A stretch of 64,000 nucleotides of DNA from Cephalotus follicularis (Eukaryota; Streptophyta; Magnoliopsida; Oxalidales; Cephalotaceae): NCBI GenBank assembly GCA_001972305.1, contig BDDD01001956.1:62001-126000 (forward strand), read 5' to 3'. A model generated the notes under the pieces. That model was not told the DNA's origin. It searched no databases and saw only the letters and a list, made by a program, of their open reading frames with translations. Shown in pieces: positions 25,401-39,700 of the stretch (position 1 is its first letter; each line of letters opens with the position of its first letter). The position numbers and the translations under genes were made by a program.

Positions 25401-27734
25401 GAACACAAAAATCGTCATTTACTAGATGTAGCTCACTGTTTACTCCTTCACACTCATATGCCTAAATCATTATGGAGTTATGTCCTTCTTACTGCCTTCC
25501 ATCTCATAAATCGTCTTCCATCTTCTGTATTAAAGGGAGTTGCTCCTTATACTGCTCTTCATCCGGGTCGCCTCTTTGATTTGTTTGTCCTCAGGGCTTT
25601 GTATGTGCATGCTTTGGTTCATTCCTTGACTCCTGAGACAGATAAATTGTCTCCCCGTACAAAAAAGTGTATTTTTGTTGGATACTCCAACAGTCAAAAG
25701 TGGTCGAGTGTTTGTGTTTGTCGATGTGACATTTTTTGAGGATCAGGTGCATTACAATGAAGCACCTCAACTGGAGCCAGAACCCATGGAGCTTTCTCTC
25801 ATTCCTGCTGCTACTCCACCTAACTTGGTATCTCTTCAGGTTTACTCTCGTGGTACCCGATCGGTACCTCCTACTTACTGGTCGACTGATCATCCGCAAC
25901 AGTATGAGCCATCACCACTGGCGACCACCTTTGATCCGCCATCTCCTGTGTCTATTGAGTCTTCTATTGCCCATCATACTCATTCTTGTACTGGCTCTCG
26001 GTATACTATTTCCCATTTTATCTCATATGCTAGCTTATCTCCTGAAATGCCTGTATTTGTGTCTTCCATTTCTTTTGTGCCTGTGCCTAGTAGTGTGCAG
26101 GAGGCTTTGGCTCATCCAGGTTGGGCCCATGCTATGGAGGAGGAAATGACGGCCTTACATGCCAATCAGAATTGGGACTTTGTTTCTTTACCTCCCGACA
26201 AATAGCTGGTAGGTAGGTCTATGTGGTTAAGCACCATCCTGATGGTATAGTTGACCGCCTGAAAGCTCGTCTTGTAGCCAAAGGCTACACCCAGACCTAT
26301 GGTATTGATTATGATGAGACATTCTCCCTAGTGACCAAAATATCTTTTGTTCGTGTTATTATTTCCTTGGCTACTCATTTTCGATGGCAATTGCACCAGT
26401 TAGATGTCAAAAATGTCTTCCTTCGTGGCGATCTCCAGGAGGAAGTCTATATGGAGCAACCACCAAAGTTTGTTGTTCAACGGGAGAAGGTTTGCCGACT
26501 GCGAAAGGCTCCCTATGGTCATAAGCAATCTCCTCGTGCTTGGTTTGGGAGACTTAGTGATGCCATTGTTACTTTTGGTATGCATTGGTGCAGTGTGGAC
26601 CACTCAGTGTTCAGTATGTCCCCTGTTGAGTGTGTCATTCTGGTGGTCTTTGACAATAATATTATTGTTACTGGGAGTGGTGTTGATAGCATACAGCGGC
26701 TCAAGCAATTCTTACAACTTGAGTTTAGCACTAAAGACTTGGGTTGCTTCCGTTACTTTCTTGTCATTGAAGTATCCTACTAGGCTAATGGTAACAGTAT
26801 TGCTCTCTCCCAAAGGAAAAGACACTCTAGACATCTTGAGTGATACGGCTTCATGATGCCAAGTCAATCGACATACTCATGGATCCTCTTACAAAGCTAG
26901 ATAATGAGAAAGGTGATCCACTTCATGACCCATAGAAATATAGAAGATTAGTGGGAAAGTTGAACTATCTAACTCTTACTCCCAGATATTTCCTTTGTTG
27001 TCATTGTGGTAAGCTAGTTCATGAGTGCTCGTCACACCTCATTGGCAAGCGGTCCTTCAGATTGTTCGATACTTGACAGGAACTCCTGATCAAGGCTTAG
27101 TGTTCCGCAGTCAATGACATATTCATATTCCAGATTCCTGGGCCATGATGGGTTATTCAGATGCTGATTAGGTTGGATGTCCTATGAATCACTGATCCAC
27201 TTCAGGTTGCTATGCTTTTCTGGGAGGTAATCTTATGTCTTGGAAGAGCAAGAAACAGTCCATAGTTTCTCGCTCTAGTGTTGAGGTTGCGTACCATGTC
27301 ATGGCCAATGTGACAAGAGAGCGGCAGTGAAGACAAATGTTGCTAGCTGAGATTGGACTACTCTTGACAGGATCGTCTACTTTGTTTTGTGATAACCAAT
27401 TGGCTATGCACATTTCCAACAATCCGGTCTTCCATGAATGAACAAAACATATTGAAGTGGATTTCCACTTTGTTCGTGAGAATGTAAGTTGTGGTGATAT
27501 CCGATCAGTTCACACGCGATATGAGGAACAACTAGCGGACATCTTCACAAAACCTCTCCGAAGTCGTCGAATTTCTTCTATTTGTAATAAATTAGGTCTT
27601 TATGATATGAACGCCCCTCCCAACTTGAGGGGGAGTGTTATTTGCTATTTTATACTAGGTGTACAAGTTGGGCCTAACTAGTTTTGGGCCTATGTCCATG
27701 AGGGTTCACGCTAGACTTGACACAAATACCCTAA

Positions 27735-27791
<57 letters not shown>

Positions 27792-30700
27792 TTATCTCTC
27801 ATAATGAAAAAATTTATAGAGAAAATTTATACTAAAATAAAAGTTATCATGCAAAGGAAACATCCCGACCAAAATTAGGAATTATTTTATGAAGGAATTA
27901 AAAAAATACAAAAATCATATAGACCACGCAAAGTGATTATGGAGGAAAAATGGGGATTAATCCCTTGAGTGGAGGTAGAGGGGGTTTGAGCCTTGACCCC
28001 TACAAAGAGTAATACATATATATATGCAGAAATTAATACAGGAGAAAATAAGTACTTCTATCACATGCATTCATATAAAATGTGAAAGCACATAACCAAT
28101 CCTAGTAGATTCAGAATTTCCATCAAGATCAAAGAATTTCAGTCCATATCAAACCAAAAAAACAATATGTAATGAAGAGTCATTCATCCCCAAACCCAAT
28201 AAGCAGAAACGTTTAACCAACCAAAACAAATTATTAGTATAAACAATTATTCCACAGTGAGTAAATGAAAAATATAAAAAGCAACCAGACAACCAAAATA
28301 AATAAGCACTTCTCAACCGAATAGAGGAAGATTTTATTTAAAGAAAGGTAGCTTAATAGAGGTTCATCAGAACAAAGACATGAAGACAATTTAAGCAATA
28401 TGTGCATATTGTAGATAATGCAATAAGTTCTTCAGGCTATCATAACAAAGCCTGCTTCACTAAGGCAAGAGAATAACTCCGTCAAGACTATGATACTCTA
28501 CCTTTCCCTCCAATTTTTTTTCAATGAACAACACCAATTGCTTCATTTTTTCCAAATACTGCATGTTGTCATGCCTGAAAGACAATAGTTATTATGAGAG
28601 AAAGGCATCTAATGTTAGATGACATTTATAAGTTTCTAATTGTAAAACAAAATCTAATTCTTCCAGCTGAAGCATCCCGATGATGAAACCAGATTCGAGT
28701 TCTCAAACAACAATTGGTGCATGCAATAGAAAAAAGACAGCTCCAAGACTAGTAATAGTGGGGTATCTTCCGAAGACATATCATATTTTATTCAAATTGC
28801 AAGAATATCTTGCTTGCTTAGATATGGCATGCAATCACATAGTCACATATGAACCACCAAATTTAGATCTCAGATGAGAGTCAGCGAGTTTGGTGGTAAA
28901 AAAGTCTCTGTCTGTATGTGAATTTTTGTGATAACTCGTTAAAGGGCCCATACCTAAGATACAGATGCAAATTGTAGTCGCCCTTGGGAAGCTTTGAAGA
29001 ATTTGGATAAACATCACCCATGGAATACACACGCTACAAAAGTTGGAATGTAAAAGAAAGGTTACAAACATTAATTTGTGGATAAGGCCAGCATTATTAG
29101 AAAACAGAAAAGAGCAATTTTTTTCTGATTACAAATTTTTAGAGCATAACATATAAAAGAATGCATGTCACCTAGTGTTGAAGGATTGCAGTTGCGGGGA
29201 AAAAAAGACCCCTATATACTAGCAAAATCATTTCACACTGTTGACTACACATTTATGTTCACCTAGACTGCATCCACTTCCAAGGTATTCTAAAAGTTGA
29301 GGATAGAATAGCTCCCCAACCTTTTACTCTCAACCAAGAAGCAACTTTATGTATCAGCAGCTAAAACTATGGTTGAATTACCTTGTTTGTGTCAGAAATC
29401 ATATAAAATTGAGATTCAAATTTAGTGTCATATATGCGATTGTTAAGCAATGGAATGTAAGGTTTAACTTCAGCCCCATCTTCCAATTTGAACTTATAAC
29501 TGCAAAAACCCAATAAGACAGAGTGAGTAACAACAGATGAAAAATATCCAAATGAAGAAGTAAAATAAGTGAAAGCGGACAATCACCCACATTATTGTCA
29601 GTGCCAGTATCTGTTTGCCTGAGGGTAGTTTGTCACGGTTGGTGGGAAGAGCACTCAGTTTAGCCTCAACAGGTCGATACGATACTCTTATCTGGAATTG
29701 AACAGAAACGGGACAACATGCTGAATACAAAATCACCAAAAAATACAAAAACAACGTAAACTCAATGATCTGTAGAGGGGGAGCCTACTTTACCTTATTT
29801 AAATTAGCAGCAGGTGCAAGTTTCTCAGATGCTAATAGTGTTTCAGCATCAATTCTGATGGGTGCTGCACTTCCATCAAGCGCTACTTCCTCTTTATTGA
29901 TGCCAATCCCATGAAACACGACCTGAAGATTTTATTACAAAATTTACTTGTAAAACTCTTCAAGGAATAAAGTTATAGGAGTGAATACTATAGTGATTCA
30001 AGTCCAATATCCCTCCCAGTGTTTTTCCACCAACAAACTAAATTATCTCCTATGAACACCTCTTGTGCAAGCATCGCATTCAAAAAGGAAATTGAACAAA
30101 ATCTAAAACTGGAAGAGAAGAACGGGATATGTAAGAAATTTTTCATATAAGAAAGTAATCATTAAACGTCAAAAACAAACTCAATATTAAGTTCGGCAAC
30201 AACAGAGATAGAATAATTATAAAGGCAATGAGCAAAGCAAAATGAGTCATTAATTGTCGAAGAGAGAAAAACATGTTAAAGTTGTCCAACTAAAGGAAAT
30301 AAATGGCATACCCTAACATGGCAGACTAGCTCAAGGACATGTTCCAAACAACAGAGACAAGAAAAAAAAAGAGTGTAGAAAACAACCAAGTCACATTAAA
30401 TCTAAAAAAAATTGAGGCAACAAGAGGATGCCATCCAGATATAGGAAATCAGTTGCCAGTTCCAACATGGCCGTTACTTTTCTTACTGAAAATTAAGAAA
30501 GCAGCAATATATCCAATTAAAAGGAGTTCTAAAAGTTGAAGAATGAATACCTCAAAATCTACAATAGTGGTGTCATGACTTCCTATGCCACTAGACCAAA
30601 ATTGAGCTATAGCTAACTCCATTGTCAGACCACCCACCACAGGGAACGCGAAGCTTTTGGTAGTTGGAGAAGAAAAGCTGAAAACACTCTCCCACTTACT

Positions 30701-33700
30701 GGGCCTTTGCAGAGGACAGAGCTGCACATTACAAGCATGTCAAAACAAGCCTATATAATCTAATAAAAGAACAGAGAGCTTGTAGTACCTGAACAGTGTC
30801 AACAAAAAATCGTCGAGCAGTGTCGAACCCCGAGATTCGCATTGTGGCCTCAACCCAGCTAGCACCAACTGGCACCTCTATATATTTGCGTTCTATTTGA
30901 CCTATCAAGAAATCATTTAAAACATTACAAGCTTCTTTATTTAGAAATAAAGGCTAGAGAATAGACCAAAGTACTGCTAGTCCAATTGGTTGGCCTAGTA
31001 ATGCGCCACTTTAAGAATAATTAATCTAAAAGTGAATTTCCAATAACATTGATGGTACTAAAGAAAAGGAACGAATTCAATTTGCACACCACACCTGAGC
31101 AGCTAAACGTGGGTAAAATCACAATAAATGCTCAATGGTGAATGCTTTAGTTTCACAAAGGACCATGAAGTTTTCTGATATTATATCTAAAAATTAGATC
31201 TGGGAAGGTCTTTTTTCTATATCTCTTATAATGAAATAATTAATAAGCGCTTGACTTTATGTTAAGCGAAAGTAAGAATTACTTTGTGTTTCCTAGCAGG
31301 GAATCTGCTCTATGTACCAGATCCAACTTAACCTTCAATAAATGGCTAAGTGTATTAGTGGGAATGTGTATATGTTACAATTATCATTCTATAGTATTAA
31401 AATTGTTTTAAAAAAATCTAATAACAAGTATCAGTTTTTCACTTCAAGCATTATTTATGCAAAAATAAAAAATCAAATAACAAGCATAACAAAAATCCTT
31501 CATGTTTATTATAGGTAGAATTTCAAATTTGAAAAATGATTAAATACCACAAAAGGTAACCTGGCTTAAATGACATCTTCGAAAATGAAATAATTGGAGG
31601 CCGAGTCATTACAGCCATAGGCTTTGTAATAGTAACAGGGATTCTGAATAGAGGGCCACGCCATGGTGCTTTGCAATCAACCCCGTAGAGTTCGTAGTAG
31701 TGTAGGCCATCACTAAGAGTTGTAGGATCCACCACTATGCTGTAAAGAAAGAAAACAAACTTCTGAACAGAACACACCAGCTTTCAGCATCAAAAGACAA
31801 TAATTGCACATGATCAAAAGCTCAACAAATGAAACAAGCATAAAGCATTCTTTAACAAATAAAGTAATAATAATAAACAATCATTCAAAATCCGTAGACA
31901 GCATAACTACAATAAAAAAGCCATAAAAAGAGGAGAGACAATTTGCGTAGCCAGGCAAACTAACAAAATGCATCAGAAAACATCATATGTAACACATAGA
32001 AAAGCAAAACAAAACATGGAGGGTATATATGTATTACTTATTAAATTCTCAAGTTACATTTGTCATTCTCTGCACCAATTCCAACCAATCATGGATAATG
32101 CCAGCTACTTTTTCAGCCGCCAGAACATGTATTCATGAAAATTTCTAGCTTACAGGTGTGGCAATTGACTTGAAACCTCATAGTTGGATTGATGATGAGC
32201 TGTTAGAAGTGTTTCCAAGACTATGACTCATCAAACTGATAAATAAAATAAGTAACAAGCATACCTTGCTTAATTATGGATGGTAACCACTCTATCAACA
32301 AATTCATACACAGAAAAAAAAAATTGAGCAAAACAAAAATATTAGACTGAAAACGAAGAATTATCGTGAAGGCTGCTAACTTACTTGAAGCTACGCCCAT
32401 TATGAGTGAGGAGGACATAGTCAGGAGCCCTCACAACTGATTTCTCAGTGGAATGCAATTCAATACACTCCTCAAAGGGAACTAAGTCTTCCAAATTACT
32501 TGCACCTTCATGAAACTTTGGTTCAACTTGCACAGTCCACTGATAGAAACATTACGTCAGTTACAGTAAAGGAGACAGCTCAATGGAAAATATGTACATT
32601 GAAGGTAGAAACATACTAGAATTCATACTCTTGGCTAATGCAGTGGCTAAAATCCGTTCACAGAACTTTGAACATTTTATTCAACTGAATCGCCTAAACA
32701 TTAAGATTTCCTAAACTGTATATTTAGCACCTAGGACATACTGACTACAATTTTTTTAAAGACCTTGCATAAATTAAAGCTATTCATAGAGTCTTGTAGT
32801 TACATAAATGTTGCACCTGTGTTAGCTAATTCGTGGTATGTTATGGTTTGGGGTACGAGTATTGAGATGGTATACAATACTTTCTCCGGAAAATCATTCG
32901 AAGGGGGTAGGCTTAGTCGGATAATTATTTGGGGTTGCAGTACTTTTGGGAGTGTTTGCTTGGTCCATTTTGATATATACATATGCCAAAATATATAAAC
33001 CTAAATTTTTTTCTCATAAAAAAAATAAAAAAACTAGAAGATAGATACATAAATACTTTTAGAAAAACTAGAATATGAGATAATAAAAAACCTAATTACT
33101 CAAGCAAATTCTAAAACATATAGTCCAACTATTGCAGCCTTCCAAATATGAAATTGTGTTCAACATTTTTAGTGATCCAGATCGAGAATCCACCATGTTT
33201 GGGGTCATGCAATCCAGATCACGGTTCCAATGGCAGGGCCATGAATTGGGTAACACTGTGTTGTACCAAAGCAGAGCACATAGGAGGAGAAAATGGTCAA
33301 AACAATCAGCATGGCTTTTAATAAGAGGTAATATTAGATTTAAAACTATTATTTATTAGATAAAAACCAAAGATAACCTGATTGTTGAAAAATGAAACCA
33401 AAAGAAATCGCTTTCAGTCTGTTAGAGTCCAAGTACAAAGTCATAGGATATCTCCCGCTAACAATTGTTTATATAAATATAAACTATGACCTCAGCCAAG
33501 ACCACAAGTCAGAGGTCAGAAACAGCCCATCATTGTAATCATCAATGCAGTTTTATGATCAAATTAAACAGGAAACATTTCGGAAAGAGAAAGACTGCAT
33601 TATGCCGTCAAGTTATAGATGCTGCCTGATTGTAAGGCAATGCAGCTGACATGTTCCAGAGAACAATTACTAGATCATGCACTTGTTTCAAAGAAGTAAA

Positions 33701-36700
33701 TTAGGGAGTCATAATACCAATATAAACTCATTTGAAGTTCCACTTTAGTGCTTATCAGACCAAACAAAAGTTGTTGCATTATTTGGAATAACTAGAAATT
33801 ATTCAGAGATAGCAGTTGGATGATAAAATCTTCAGTTCAACGAGGGAAAGAATAAGCCTGTTTAGAAGCATGAAAATAATTGCCGGTTCACCTTAATTGC
33901 CAAGCAGGAAGGTTCCAAAGAGTTCTTGAATAGTTTTATAGGCAAGGACACAGAAGAATATTATGGTATGACAGAGACTAGGGGAAATTTAGAATGCGAT
34001 GGATAACCCACAAAATTGAAAGTATGAAATGAAGCATGCCTCAAAGGGAACCACATATCATTACAGGTTTTCAGAAACACAGGCAATGACCTTTTTACCA
34101 TTCAGAGACTCAAAATTCATCCATTCTATGCATAATCTCACCTCAGTAGATTGTTTGCATGTGCTAGCCTCCCGGAGGTAGATGCCACGTGATGTAGGAG
34201 CTGTAGTCGAAAAATATAATGACAGCGTTGAAATTTCAATGTCAGATAACTTACTTTCAACTAAAATTCCTGAGTCTCCACTTACAGTGAAGAGTCATAT
34301 ATTTTAGTATGATTATCACCTACGTCACAAACTATTTAACAATTCCTCTGTGAGCACATTGAGATATTAAGGGTCCAACATAATGCTACTTAGATAGGAA
34401 AAATGGTCAGATAACAAAAGTTCTGTCTGTGTGAAGATTGAAAGACTAAGAACCCAATGAGGGAATGACGGGAGCGGACTGAGTTTGGCATGGAGAAACC
34501 GAGCTTACTTGGCTTCCCAGATTGATTGATCTTTATTTGGTACCAAACACATGGAACATTCTGAGACTGCTTTATATATTCATGCGCCCTATCACAAAAT
34601 GATGAAGGTCAATTAACATAATCCCAATATATTTCTTAAATATAGAAAGAAGTAAAGCCATAGGGCTCAAAATCTAACTTGTCAACTTGCATAAGCCCTT
34701 GTCCAGTGGATAGTTTATCCTCTGGCAAACCACCTACAGGGACAGACGTGTTCTCGAGAGCCTTCCTTACACTGTATGGGCTCACAGGAATGCCCTCAGC
34801 CTGCACAAACAGTATTATATATCACAAGCTTCCAACAGATGCATACAAGTTAGCACCAATGACGCCAGAAATAGACCCAGAAAAACAAAAAACAAAATCT
34901 AAACAAACAAAAAAAAAAGATGTGAACAATTTATAAAAAAATGACCTTCATTGCACTAATAAGTAATGCGACTCCCCCACAAGCAGATGGAGATGCCATT
35001 GACGTTCCATTCATAAGCATGCGACCTTGAAGAGTCCATTTGGGGACAGGAGCAACAGCCCCACCAGGAGCACTTATGCAGACTCCAAGATCTCCATCAG
35101 CTGTTGGTCCGCGGCTGGACCTGATCCATTTTAGCAATTATTCAGGTTTCAGATGGACAAGAAAGAATGGCTAACACTAGCAGCAGAAATCTGTGAGGAA
35201 ATACAAAATCTGAAATAGAGAGTGAACATGCCAAGTGTATTCTAGCCCTTCAGATGGAGGTTCAACTACAGCATGAGCACCAGCAGCCATTGCAGGAGAG
35301 ACATATGCACCAACTCCTATAATGCTTGAAGAGGTACCACCAGGCGCACCAACAGTGCTCAATGCTGGTCCGCTATTGCCAGCACTGCTCACGAATATGA
35401 GACGGTGCTTGTTAACCACCTATGTTTAAATCACCAGTGACACCCATAGCATATTAGAGCATGAAAGATTAAGGGGAGGAAAAAAGGAAAAAATAAGGAA
35501 AAATAATTTTCCTGGCAGAAGTGAGGTTTGGAAATGATACTTCATTAACTAGGTCAACAAAGCGACCATAATCTGGTAGCAATATAGGCTCTCCATAGCT
35601 CATGTTGATGAGATCACATTTATGCTGCAAAAACATGTATAATGCTCATCAATAATATGTGGTATATCATACATCAGAAATTTCCGGTATATATCATCTG
35701 CAACACATAAATTGACATGCTATGATACATCTTCCCACCTCCACAGCCGCTATCAATGCCCGGGTTAAACCAGTGCCTGTTTCCATTGAACCTAAACGTG
35801 AGTCTCCAATTTTACAAGATATTAATTGAGCTCCGGGTGCAACTCCATTCAACAACGGCTCCTAATGACAATCACAAATATCAGAAGGTAAAATGGTTAA
35901 CTGTAGAAAGAATGCCACAAAAAAATGTCAATGGTAATACCTTTGGGTGGAAAGCAGTTGCTATACCAGCAACATGAGTGCCATGAGGGGAGCAATCTGT
36001 TACTATGCTTAACACTTTTCCCTCACCATACACATTTGTGACAAATGTACAGGCATCTAATTTGCTAAAAACACCAAACTTTCGTTCTGTCCTGCAAGGT
36101 GGTATCGTTGGAGTTAGTTGACTTCAACAAAATTAAAATTAAACTGGGAAAATGTAAATTGATGAGGAGAGAAAAAAAAACTGTTAAATTCAGCAAGTCT
36201 CAACTGCTCAACAACAAATGTATACAGCGCATATGTGTCATGACAACTTTCTCCTTTAATCAGAAACATAAAATATAGTTAGTAAAGAGAATACACATAC
36301 AAAATATAATGTCTAACCTATCTAGTCCAGTGTTTTTTACGAAGCACAAACAGACGCTTGAGGCATTCTATGAGATGCTGAAAATGAAGAATAGCAGGTT
36401 GTCAAAGCCTAATGTTTATTGAGCAGATAGAGTAATGGCAGGTTGTCAATGCCTAATGGTTATTTCACAGATAAGAGCTTGTGGGAAGAAAAGCATGAGT
36501 TATGTGACTTCACATGAGGTTTTTCTTTTTTCCCTAAACAATTTCACATGAGGATTTATAACTATGAAAGTCCTTTGAATAATGATCCAGTGAGACAAAA
36601 TACTTTGCATGTAGAATCTTAGTTATGCATCACATGTATACAAGATATTTGGCATGCAAATAAACACTCTGCAAACATGAACATAATTCATTAGCCAAAA

Positions 36701-39700
36701 TACCTAATTAATGGTTTTGACACATCTTCTTGCATAAGCCTTCATCCCAATGTTTCATAACAGATTCAAAGTAGAATGGTATGCCAAATATATGGAATCC
36801 AAAAGTATTCTGTGTGCATATATGCTTGTGACAGAGTCATATAAAAAAGTAGCTCCTCCTCCTGACAACCCAGCTCCCTTCCAAAACATCTAAAGAATAA
36901 AAAAAGTTTGAAACCCCAGGCACCAAACAAGCCTTACATCACAAACACTCAAAAGGAGGGCATATTGCAAATTGAAAATTAAAATAAGGAGGATAAATTA
37001 GATGGTTCATTGAAAGAACTTATGGGATCTATTTTGCTTGGCTTCTCTACATACATTAATGACACTTGGAGGTTTTCTAAATGAAATCCTATCTTTCTTT
37101 CTCAAAAAACCGGACAACCAAATAGCAAGGTTGGCCTATGGCAGTGCAGGTACAATCGCAGAATGAAACAAGTATCAAATGATATGTCCATCCACATCAA
37201 AGTTATATATGAAAATGACAAAATAAGCTGAGATAGATTTACACAAATTCCTAGAGTGGTATTCAAGTTATTTGGCTATTGTGCAATGGAGGCCAACAAC
37301 TCAAAATCGTTAAAATTGGATTTAAATTGCTTTTTATCTTTAAATTAGAGATAAAACTATATAGATAAAGGTCATTAATAGGTTAAGACAAGAAGATTCA
37401 CCATCAGCCCTATAAAATCTACAACAAACTATAAAACAGCTTATCGTAAGATTCACCATCAGCCCTATAAAATCTACAACAACCTATAAAACAGCTTATC
37501 GTACATCTTCCACAAAACAGCTAGTCCCTTCTTTTTTTTTCTTTTAACTAAAAGCAAACTTCAGGCACTGCTTTTAAATGACAAGTATGGATTTCCTCCT
37601 TCAACTTATAACACCGATCGCCAAAGGTAATCCTTATTGCAAGTTCATATACCTTACCATTTGATATTAGTATTTTCAACAATAAACCTCCCCATCAACA
37701 TCATTTCCACATCAGCCTTCAACCACTTAATATTATCAATAATACACACAAACCTGTAATTCGTTAGGGGTGCAAAGTCAGCAAGTTTCCCACAATCTGG
37801 GTCATCCTCAAGGCTCTGCGTGTCGACGGCAACTCTCCATACTTCTCCATCATGCCATACCACAGCATCAATGATAGGCCCCTTGTCATCGTAGCTCTAC
37901 AGCATAGAAACAATAATTCTTGTCGGAATAAAGAAAAAAATATAGGAAAAGGAAAGAGATTTAAACATCTACACACTCACTTCAACTTGCTTCCTCAAGA
38001 TGTCAATTCTGTTTTGGAGGTCTTCACGAGTTCTTTTCAAGTTTGCGTCCTCCACTCTGGTGTGTTTCTAGAAATATCGTTGTCATTTATTACAAAGGAA
38101 TAGAGATAACATCACATACAGCAAGCATATTGAGACCATGCCATGTGATCCTAAATAGATAGAAAACAAATACATAGCCTCCTTATATACATGAAATATG
38201 GAAAAGATTGATGTCAACTTATGAGCAAGAACGTATAAACTATAAAGAAAGATAATAAAAAAGGAACCCATTCCACATGGTATATAAAAATGAAGAATAT
38301 ATACCACAATAATAAATAATAGGAATGGTAACGTCACATGCAAAATGCAACCACAATTCGAAAACATGCTTCAGTATCTACGTTAGTGTCTTATCCATAT
38401 GGAAACATTTTGAAAAAAAATTATCAAGAAAAGATATTTGTGCTTAAAAAATCCGATGCATGTAAAACTAAGAAATTATAAATATTTCCAGCAACCTTAT
38501 CAAATTCCTCAAGCTGCTTTACAGCCTTAGCAATTTCCTCCTGGTTCCGTTCATCCCACTTTTTCTTTCTTTCTTTCTGTCGAGAAAATATTAGAGGAGA
38601 AAGAATAAAAGTTTTCCATTAGCCAACTTTAATGACACTTGAAATTCAAAGTGCATCCAAAGATTCCAATCAAAGACTACTAACCTTCAAACGAGAAGTC
38701 AATGTGTTCGTAAACAATTCATACACCAACTTACAACCCACATGCCACTCACCAGAAGGGTTTTTCCATGATGAATTGATAAACAGAGAAGCCCCTGTTC
38801 AACAAAACCATAAGTGATTGACGAACATGAGTCAGCTCAAAACTAAAATGGAGAATAAAGAAAATTACATAACTAGGCCATCAGAAAGAAATGAGATCTG
38901 GTACTCTAATGCAAACAAATTTTCAGAATGAACTTTTGTATAACCAATATCAAGATATGCAGATTAAACCGAAAGGTTTTCTATATGGAACAAGGTCACA
39001 GAAAAGAAGATAGCATAGTCTATTATCTTCGTCATGCAGTAAGTAAACTACGCTACCAGTACTCTTGCAAACATAATAAATGCTTTATCTGTAATTGCAT
39101 CAATTAAATGGTGGATCTTCCATGGGATGGATGCACTGTTTGTTAAGGGATTGCAATACTGCATAATCAAATCACAATCATGAGACTAAAGAGTTTGGAT
39201 TTTCTATCAATCCTCCTCCCATTCTTCTGTTTAGAAAGTTACCAAAACCATTACATGAACACTCAGATAAAAGTTTGAGCAAGAAAAACCTAGCTGGTAT
39301 TACTATACTCCATATGTGACAGAGGAGGAAACACAGACACAGGAAACTTTCATTTTGGTGATAGTAGGAGATCCAAAGCATGTAATAGCATATATCTCAG
39401 TGTAAAGCGTCGATAATTCATGAGAATACACTGCGGTTATCCAAAGTGAATCTTTCAAGAATATACAAAACGATATACTCTCTTTCGTTCTTTGTTAATA
39501 ATAAGATCCCGCGATATTAACCTGAAGCTCCGAGGATACAACCATCTGCATCAGCCTTCACCACTTTTGAGGTATCAATATCCCCACTCCCAGTGCTGAA
39601 TAAAGAGAAAATTGATCAAGATAATAAACCATTTCATCGATATCGATTTCAATTCTACACCCAATCAGCAAGTAGAGTAGGTACCAATCAAGAACATCTA

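Larger units (their letters stand above)
22584..27840 (+). mobile_element. Ty1/copia fossil 2, in TPP2 intron 24
   Basis: A second copia element, also opposite to TPP2. Parts: 5' LTR (22584-22774), a tRNA-Met-like primer site TGATATTAGAGCA (22775), an untranslated leader, gag (about 23560-24450), protease (about 24560-25000), integrase (about 25060-25750), reverse transcriptase (about 26220-26780), RNase H (about 27150-27620), a polypurine tract GAGGGGGAG and the 3' LTR. It is more decayed than fossil 1, with a dozen or more breaks and clearly diverged LTRs, so it is older. It makes up most of the 6.3-kb intron. Confidence 0.9.

Noticed and set aside
32765-32998. A 77-codon plus-strand frame in TPP2 intron 15
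   Set aside because: It lies in an intron on the opposite strand, with no recognisable domain.
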